This document shows, in pieces, positions 63,850 through 64,000 of a stretch of DNA of 64,000 nucleotides. The position numbers were made by a program, and so were the translations under genes. How positions within the stretch are numbered: position 1 is the stretch's first letter; each line of letters opens with the position of its first letter. Origin of the DNA: Actinocatenispora rupis (lineage in GTDB: Bacteria > Actinomycetota > Actinomycetes > Mycobacteriales > Micromonosporaceae); assembly GCF_016861975.1 (NCBI RefSeq), contig NZ_BOMB01000014.1:1-64000 (forward strand), given 5' to 3'. The notes under the pieces were generated by a model that saw nothing but the letters and a program-made list of their open reading frames with translations, made no database searches and was not told where the DNA came from.

Positions 63850-64000
63850 GCCACCACGCTAGCCCCGGTGGCCGGGCCGGCATCGATCAAAAGGTTGAGC
63901 GTGCGGCGCCGCGTGACGCCGCGGTACCGATCGTCCGCGCGATCCGGCGGGGCGGCGCCGGCCGGAGAGTGGAGTCAGCCCGTTCCGCGGCCCCCCGGCG
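63850..64000. other. Gene-free right edge
   Basis: Promoter region of the kinase gene on the minus strand; beyond that I see no supported feature up to the window edge. Confidence 0.5.

Overview
The window is very GC-rich (well above 70% by eye), uses GTG start codons freely, and is packed with actinobacterial families: DUF6350 next to sucCD and purNH, an SCO4848-type membrane protein, a Clp-N protein with a helix-turn-helix, a thioester-domain LPXTG protein and a PspC-domain kinase pair. The most likely source is a chromosome of a filamentous or sporulating actinomycete; a member of the Micromonosporaceae is my best inference. I see no prophage, insertion sequence, CRISPR array, tRNA or rRNA.

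Layout. 0-9.2 kb: psd, a PspC envelope-stress protein divergent from a PspC sensor kinase and its LuxR-type regulator, a methyltransferase, a cell-wall-anchored thioester protein and a PIG-L deacetylase. 9.3-16.9 kb: chorismate mutase with a structured leader, a secreted M4 protease, pcrA, an M23 peptidase, a lipase and a stand-alone B12-binding subunit. 16.9-17.2 kb: repeat cluster. 17.5-25.4 kb: core metabolism (sucCD, DUF6350, purN, purH) with two small membrane proteins. 25.4-26.5 kb: a gene-free stretch with degenerate repeats. 26.5-31.9 kb: a large CvnA-like histidine kinase, then an enoyl-CoA hydratase, solute-binding protein and methyltransferase. 31.9-35.7 kb: flavin oxidoreductase, MFS exporter and divergent TetR. 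35.8-42.4 kb: antiporter, UBP zinc finger, folD, mdh, icd and an acetyltransferase.

42.5-50.2 kb is a sugar locus: deoR-galT-galE-galK (Leloir pathway, all overlapping by 4 bases) divergent from a binding protein and two permeases. 50.3-52.7 kb: trpS, a 2H phosphoesterase, and a gene-free stretch that appears to encode a short structured transcript. 52.8-60.0 kb is a nucleoside uptake and salvage operon: BMP-type binding protein, ATPase with an apparent CTG start, two permeases, cytidine deaminase and thymidine phosphorylase. 60.1-64 kb: a Clp-N/HTH protein under a long palindrome, a cupin, a DUF4272 protein and a LuxR/histidine-kinase pair.

The most interesting items are the small structured minus-strand transcript near 52.0-52.3 kb, the 16-bp-arm operator overlapping the start codon of the Clp-N/HTH protein, the chorismate mutase leader, the repeated palindrome TCCACTGTGGA, and a strong excess of the tetranucleotide GTAC that seems to override normal codon choice.
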